From Candidatus Lachnoclostridium stercorigallinarum (GTDB lineage: Bacteria; Bacillota; Clostridia; Lachnospirales; Lachnospiraceae): a DNA stretch of 34,939 nt. How positions within the stretch are numbered: the first letter of the stretch is position 1; every line of letters begins with the position of its first letter. Of the stretch, positions 31,447-34,939 are shown piece after piece. The notes under the pieces were generated by a model. It was not told the origin of the DNA, made no database searches, and worked only from the letters and a program-made list of their open reading frames with translations. A program made the translations under genes and the position numbers. Where the stretch lies: the NCBI GenBank assembly GCA_019116745.1, contig DXBC01000148.1, positions 1 to 34,939 of the forward strand, given 5' to 3'.

Positions 31447-32656
31447 TCCGGAGAGATGGGAGCGGTTAAAAAGAACTGTGCGGGACAGGCTGGAGGATTA
31501 TCGGCAGATTGAAGACGAGGAGCTTTATCAGATTATTGACGAAGAGATTGCCGGAATGGGTAAAGAGGAATATTTTCCGCTGGCGGAGAGGTCGGCCGTC
31601 CGGGAGAGGCTGTTTGACTCCTTCCGGCGCCTGGGCATTCTTCAGGAAATGATGGATCGGCGCGATATTACGGAGATCATGGTCAACGGAAAGGACCGGA
31701 TCTTTGTGGAGAGCAACGGAAGTCTGACCCGCTGGGACGGCTGCTTTGAATCGGAGGAGCAGCTGGAGGATACGATCCAGCAGATTGTCAGCCGGGTAAA
31801 CCGGGTGGTAAATGTATCGGATCCCATTGCGGACGCCAGGCTGACGGACGGTTCCCGCGTTCATGTGGTTCTGCCTCCTGTAGCGCTGGACGGTCCCGTC
31901 CTGACAATCCGGAAGTTTCCCGAACCCATTACCATGAACCGTCTGGTGGAGCTGGGAGCGGTGACGGAGGAAGCGGCGGAATTTCTGGGAGTACTGGTGC
32001 GGGCCGGCTACAACATTTTTATCAGCGGAGGCACCGGATCGGGCAAGACCACGTTTTTAAACGCGCTGTCCGCCTGCATTCCGCCGGATGAACGGATCGT
32101 CACCATTGAAGATTCGGCAGAGCTGCAGATCAGGCAGATTTCCAACCTGGTGAGACTGGAGACGAGAAATGACAACGGCGAGGGAAACCGGCCCATCTCT
32201 GTGGGTGATCTGATCAAGGCGTCTCTGCGGATGCGGCCAGACCGGATTATTGTCGGCGAGGTGCGGGGAGAGGAAGCGTTTGCCATGCTCTCCGCCTTCA
32301 ACACCGGTCACGACGGTTCCCTCTGTACCGGCCACGGAAACAGCACGGCGGATATGCTGGCCAGACTGGAGACCATGGTGCTTATGGGAGCGGAGCTGCC
32401 TCTGGAGGCGATCCGCAGCCAGATCGCGTCGGCCATAGATGTGATGGTTCATCTGGGAAGAATGAGGGACAGGAGCCGAAAGGTTCTGGAGATTGCGGAG
32501 ATAGGAGGCTGTGTAAATGGGAAAGTGGTTCTCAATCCCCTGTTCCGGTTTCAGGAAGAGGCCGGAACGGCGGGAGGGAAGGTGGAAGGCCGCCTTCAGA
32601 AAACGGGAGAGCTTAAAAACAGATCCAAACTGGCGGCAGCAGGCTGTGAACTATGA
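31433..32656 (+). CDS. tadA: TadA/CpaF secretion ATPase
   Basis: This 407-residue hexameric ATPase of the type II/IV secretion superfamily powers Tad pilus assembly. N-terminal helices lead to ITEIMVNGKDRIFVE. Walker A is SGGTGSGKTTFLN with K205. IVTIEDSAELQ is the Asp box, RPDRIIVGEVRGEEAF the Walker B region, and GHDGSLCTGHGNS the His box. GTG 31433 is chosen for the GGAGGAGG site about 8-10 bases upstream. ATG 31400 is an in-frame alternative with a longer overlap of tadZ. It overlaps both neighbours. Confidence 0.95.
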   Translation: MKRSDPERWERLKRTVRDRLEDYRQIEDEELYQIIDEEIAGMGKEEYFPLAERSAVRERLFDSFRRLGILQEMMDRRDITEIMVNGKDRIFVESNGSLTRWDGCFESEEQLEDTIQQIVSRVNRVVNVSDPIADARLTDGSRVHVVLPPVALDGPVLTIRKFPEPITMNRLVELGAVTEEAAEFLGVLVRAGYNIFISGGTGSGKTTFLNALSACIPPDERIVTIEDSAELQIRQISNLVRLETRNDNGEGNRPISVGDLIKASLRMRPDRIIVGEVRGEEAFAMLSAFNTGHDGSLCTGHGNSTADMLARLETMVLMGAELPLEAIRSQIASAIDVMVHLGRMRDRSRKVLEIAEIGGCVNGKVVLNPLFRFQEEAGTAGGKVEGRLQKTGELKNRSKLAAAGCEL

Positions 32657-33383
32657 AGATTACCGCCTGTCCCTGAAAGAGTGGGCGGCGGGCAGTATAG
32701 TTGGAGCCGGTCTTGCAGCTCTCACGGCATATGTATTCTACAGAAGTCTTTTTGCGTTTCTTATTTTTCTGCCTGTCGGCGCGTTTTTTCCCTTGTTACT
32801 GAAAATACGGCAGAAGCGGAAGCGGCTGGAACGCCTCTCCGCGGAATTTAAAGAAGGAATCCGGGTGCTCTCCGCATCTCTGAAAGCAGGTTATTCCGTG
32901 GAAAATGCTTTTCGGGTAAGCGTGGAGGAGCTGGCGGTGCTGTTTGGAGAAGACGGACTGATTGTCAGGGAGTTTTCCTATATGGTTTACCAGATGGGGC
33001 TGAACCGCCCGGTAGAGGGCCTGCTGGCCGATTTTGGCCGCAGAAGCGGACTGGAGGACGTAAAGAACTTTTCGGAAATTTTTCAGCTTGCAAAGCGAAG
33101 CGGAGGGCATCTGGGGGCCATCATGGATTACACGGCCGGTGTAATCGGAGACAAAATGCAGGTTCAGGAGGACATCCGCACGGCTACGGCTTCCCGGAGG
33201 ATGGAACAGAGGATTATGAGCTGTCTGCCTTACGCCATTGTGCTCTATATCGACACTGCCTCGCCGGGGTTTTTCGACGTCATGTATACCACGGAAGCGG
33301 GACGGGTGATTATGACGGCCTGCCTGGTCTGCTACGCCGCGGCCATGATTCTGTCATGGAAAATCCTGAGAATTGAGGTGTAG
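32646..33383 (+). CDS. tadB: TadB-like inner-membrane platform protein (T2SSF domain)
   Basis: This protein of about 245 residues has two hydrophobic segments at the N-terminus (about 12-55), a T2SSF cytoplasmic domain and one or two C-terminal helices. The T2SSF domain shows LSASLKAGYSVENAF, IFQLAKRSGGHLGAIMDYT and RTATASRRMEQRIMS. GTG 32646 overlaps the tadA stop by 11 bases, and the protein then begins NYEDYRLSLKEW, as related proteins do. ATG 32517 would add 43 basic residues read within tadA and is less likely, although the ribosome site before the GTG is weak. TadB pairs with TadC to form the membrane platform. Confidence 0.85.
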   Translation: MNYEDYRLSLKEWAAGSIVGAGLAALTAYVFYRSLFAFLIFLPVGAFFPLLLKIRQKRKRLERLSAEFKEGIRVLSASLKAGYSVENAFRVSVEELAVLFGEDGLIVREFSYMVYQMGLNRPVEGLLADFGRRSGLEDVKNFSEIFQLAKRSGGHLGAIMDYTAGVIGDKMQVQEDIRTATASRRMEQRIMSCLPYAIVLYIDTASPGFFDVMYTTEAGRVIMTACLVCYAAAMILSWKILRIEV

Positions 33384-33387
33384 GGCT

Positions 33388-34593
33388 ATGGGGAAAAACA
33401 GGAAGCGGAGGATACAGCTGGGATGTGTGCTGGGCGGCTTTCTCCTCTACGGCGCCGCCGTCGCCGCCGGCCTGGGCGGCTCCCGTGTGGAAGCTCTCCG
33501 GCGCGGGCCTCACGGAGAGGGAACTACGGTGTATCAGGTGGCTGTGGATGGACTGCTGGAGAGAGAAACGGAGATTGGAATTCCCGTAAGTGAGCGGATG
33601 TACAGTCAGAAAGAGGCGGAGGAGCTGTTTGAACAGATCTGGTCAGAGCTTCCGGCGCAGATTCTGGGAGAAAATCCCTCTCTTTCGGAAGTTCGGACGG
33701 ACCTGAATCTGGTCTCCTATCTGGACGAATACGGGGTGAGGGTGGAGTGGAGAACGGACGGGCGGTTTATAGACAGTTTTGGGAAGGTGTACGGGGAAGA
33801 GGCAGCCCCGGAGGGAGAAGAGGTGTGGCTGGAGGCGCAGCTTTCGGATGGGACTCATCAGGCGGTCTATGAGCTTTCGCTCAGGGTTCTGCCTCCTCTG
33901 CGGACGGAAGAGGAGCAGACGATCGACAGCTTTCTGGAGGAAATTCGTCGGGCGGATGCCGCTCAGAAAGGGGAAGAGGTCTCTTTGCCGGAGAGTTTCG
34001 GCGGAAAGACGCTTACCTACCGCGAGCCGGACGGAGAGCCGCTCTGGGCGTTTCCATTCTTTGGGATTCTGGCCGCTCTGCTCTGCGAGACGGAGGAAAA
34101 GGAACAGAAAAAAAGAGCCAGGGAAAGGAGGGAGAAGGAACTTCTGCGGGATTATCCCGAAGTGGTTTCCAAACTGGCTGTATTTCTGGGAGCCGGACTT
34201 ACGGTGCGGGGCGCCTGGGAGCGAGTGGTGAAAAGCTATGAACAGGGACTGCGGGAAGGCGGAAAAAGCCGGTATGCTTATGAGGAGATGAAAACTGCGC
34301 TGGAACAGATGGAGAAAAAGATTCCGGAAGGAAAGGCATACCAGGAATTTGGAAGAAGCTGCGGGCTTCAGCCATACCTGAAGCTGGCCGGTCTGCTGGA
34401 ACAGAACCGAAGAGAGGGAACAAAAAATTTAAGAGGCATGATGGGACTGGAAATGGCATCGGCTTTCGAGGAGAGAAAAAATCTGGCACGGAAGCAGGGG
34501 GAGGAAGCCGGAACCAGGCTGCTGATTCCGCTGTTTCTCATGCTGGGCGTGGTTATGGTCATGGTAATGGCGCCGGCGCTGCTGTCTTTTTAA
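33388..34593 (+). CDS. tadC: TadC-like platform protein with N-terminal extracytoplasmic domain
   Basis: This is a 401-residue protein. A membrane helix (about 9-31) is followed by roughly 190 mostly acidic hydrophilic residues that should lie outside the membrane, then a helix around PLWAFPFFGILAALLCE. A basic cytoplasmic T2SSF-like region follows (LRDYPEVVSKLAVFLGAGLTVRGAWERV and EFGRSCGLQPYLKLAGLLEQNRREG). A terminal helix reads IPLFLMLGVVMVMVMAPALL. The T2SSF half is a normal TadC. The outside domain is an addition that I cannot assign to a family. ATG 33388 follows GAGGTG; an ATG five codons upstream is possible. A direct repeat overlaps its stop codon. Confidence 0.85.
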   Translation: MGKNRKRRIQLGCVLGGFLLYGAAVAAGLGGSRVEALRRGPHGEGTTVYQVAVDGLLERETEIGIPVSERMYSQKEAEELFEQIWSELPAQILGENPSLSEVRTDLNLVSYLDEYGVRVEWRTDGRFIDSFGKVYGEEAAPEGEEVWLEAQLSDGTHQAVYELSLRVLPPLRTEEEQTIDSFLEEIRRADAAQKGEEVSLPESFGGKTLTYREPDGEPLWAFPFFGILAALLCETEEKEQKKRARERREKELLRDYPEVVSKLAVFLGAGLTVRGAWERVVKSYEQGLREGGKSRYAYEEMKTALEQMEKKIPEGKAYQEFGRSCGLQPYLKLAGLLEQNRREGTKNLRGMMGLEMASAFEERKNLARKQGEEAGTRLLIPLFLMLGVVMVMVMAPALLSF

Positions 34594-34619
34594 TCCGGAA
34601 AACTCTTTTAATCCGGAAA
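34588..34619 (+). repeat. Direct repeat over the tadC stop
   Basis: TTTTAATCCGGAAA occurs at 34588-34601 and again at 34606-34619. The first copy contains the TAA of tadC. AATCCGGA occurs once more near 34640. Confidence 0.75.
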
Positions 34620-34687
34620 GCGGGGCAGAGAAAGGGGAAAATCCGGAGCGTATGAAAACGGCGTGCCGGCCGGAAAGGAGAAGGTGT

Positions 34688-34786
34688 ATGGATTTAAGAA
34701 GAGAACTGAAGGCATTTTGGACGGAAGAGGATGGCGTGGGAGTGATAGAGGTAGTGCTCATTCTCGTGGGAATATTGACCCCTTAA
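34688..34786 (+). pseudogene. Flp1-type pilin gene, apparently interrupted
   Basis: ATG 34688 has GAAAGGAGAAGG just upstream. The first 27 codons give a short charged start and the pilin segment TEEDGVGVIEVVLILV, matching the E-x-x-L-x-L-V pattern of clostridial Flp1 pilins (normally about 50-60 residues). After this the frame reads only GILTP and stops at TAA 34784-34786, so most of the hydrophobic helix and the whole C-terminal part are missing. The break coincides with an abrupt change to AT-rich DNA. It lies directly after tadC, the expected position of the major pilin. A natural very short variant is possible but unlikely. Confidence 0.7.
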
Positions 34787-34939
34787 TATGAGGTGTATAT
34801 TGTGTATATAGAGTAGAAAATGTGGATAATAGATAACTTTAAATACAGGAGTGTGTATGGAGTACAGTAATCATTGCGCAGTATATGGGATCAGATATTT
34901 CAATGTAATTTTTTGTTTATTAGCTGCAACTGAAATGGA
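34769..34939. mobile_element. Probable left end of an inserted element (runs off the window)
   Basis: From about 34769-34776 onwards base composition changes from GC-rich to strongly AT-rich (for example TATTGTGTATATAGAG). The change falls inside the pilin frame. The element could begin near TTGACCCC (34775-34782). The other end, target duplication and transposase are outside the window, so no family is named. Confidence 0.45.
34857..34939 (+). CDS. Start of an unidentified open frame in the AT-rich segment
   Basis: ATG 34857 has AGGAG 5 bases upstream and opens a frame of 27 codons that is still open at the window end (MEYSNHCAVYGIRYF...). It may be the first gene of the inserted element. 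It is not recognisable from this much. Confidence 0.35.
   Translation, partial: MEYSNHCAVYGIRYFNVIFCLLAATEM

Overview
The window looks like chromosomal DNA of a spore-forming Lachnospiraceae-type Firmicute. Three things point this way: strong AAGGAGG ribosome sites and tightly packed operons at moderately high GC, a SipL-type spore coat morphogenesis gene (DUF3794 repeats plus LysM), and a clostridial-style Tad/Flp1 pilus locus. No species can be named from the sequence alone. No tRNA, rRNA or CRISPR array was seen.

Left block (1-10919, all +). It begins with the tail of an unidentified gene, followed by a polyphosphate pair: a Ppx/GppA-type phosphatase and polyphosphate kinase Ppk1. A terminator follows. 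Next is one long, overlapping transcription unit: an OmpR-type response regulator, a VanS-like histidine kinase, a large exported membrane-anchored protein, an ABC ATPase, an ABC-2 permease and endonuclease IV. It ends at a strong terminator.

Beta-glucoside block (10896-18877). Two GH1 6-phospho-beta-glucosidases run leftwards, apparently followed by a 52-codon frame. A PTS IIBCA transporter, a third GH1 enzyme and a LicT/BglG antiterminator run rightwards. The 440-base divergent region holds two well-formed sigma-A promoters, an inverted repeat over one -35 element, and a textbook ribonucleic antiterminator (RAT) that overlaps a terminator ahead of the PTS gene. PTS import gives phospho-beta-glucosides, the three GH1 enzymes cleave them, and LicT controls readthrough.

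Middle (18945-25326). A carboxylesterase lipoprotein pseudogene carries an in-frame amber stop and an internal deletion. It is followed by a TtcA-like PP-loop ATPase, sipL, a repeat-bearing intergenic stretch, and a GIY-YIG protein whose 3' end overlaps the next, convergent operon.

Glycogen/signalling operon (23026-29642, minus). A DUF2508 (YaaL-like) protein, a GH13 amylase-family enzyme, glycogen branching enzyme, an OmpR-type regulator and a large polytopic histidine kinase lie in that transcriptional order.

Right block (29780-34786, +). A strong promoter with a perfect 8-bp inverted repeat near the predicted transcript start leads into tadV-tadZ-tadA-tadB-tadC and a Flp1-type pilin. The pilin frame breaks off inside its hydrophobic segment where the sequence becomes abruptly AT-rich, which suggests a mobile element has inserted and runs beyond the window. 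This disrupted pilin, the RAT/terminator switch, the two-component/ABC/endonuclease operon and the two inverted repeats at divergent promoters are the most notable observations.
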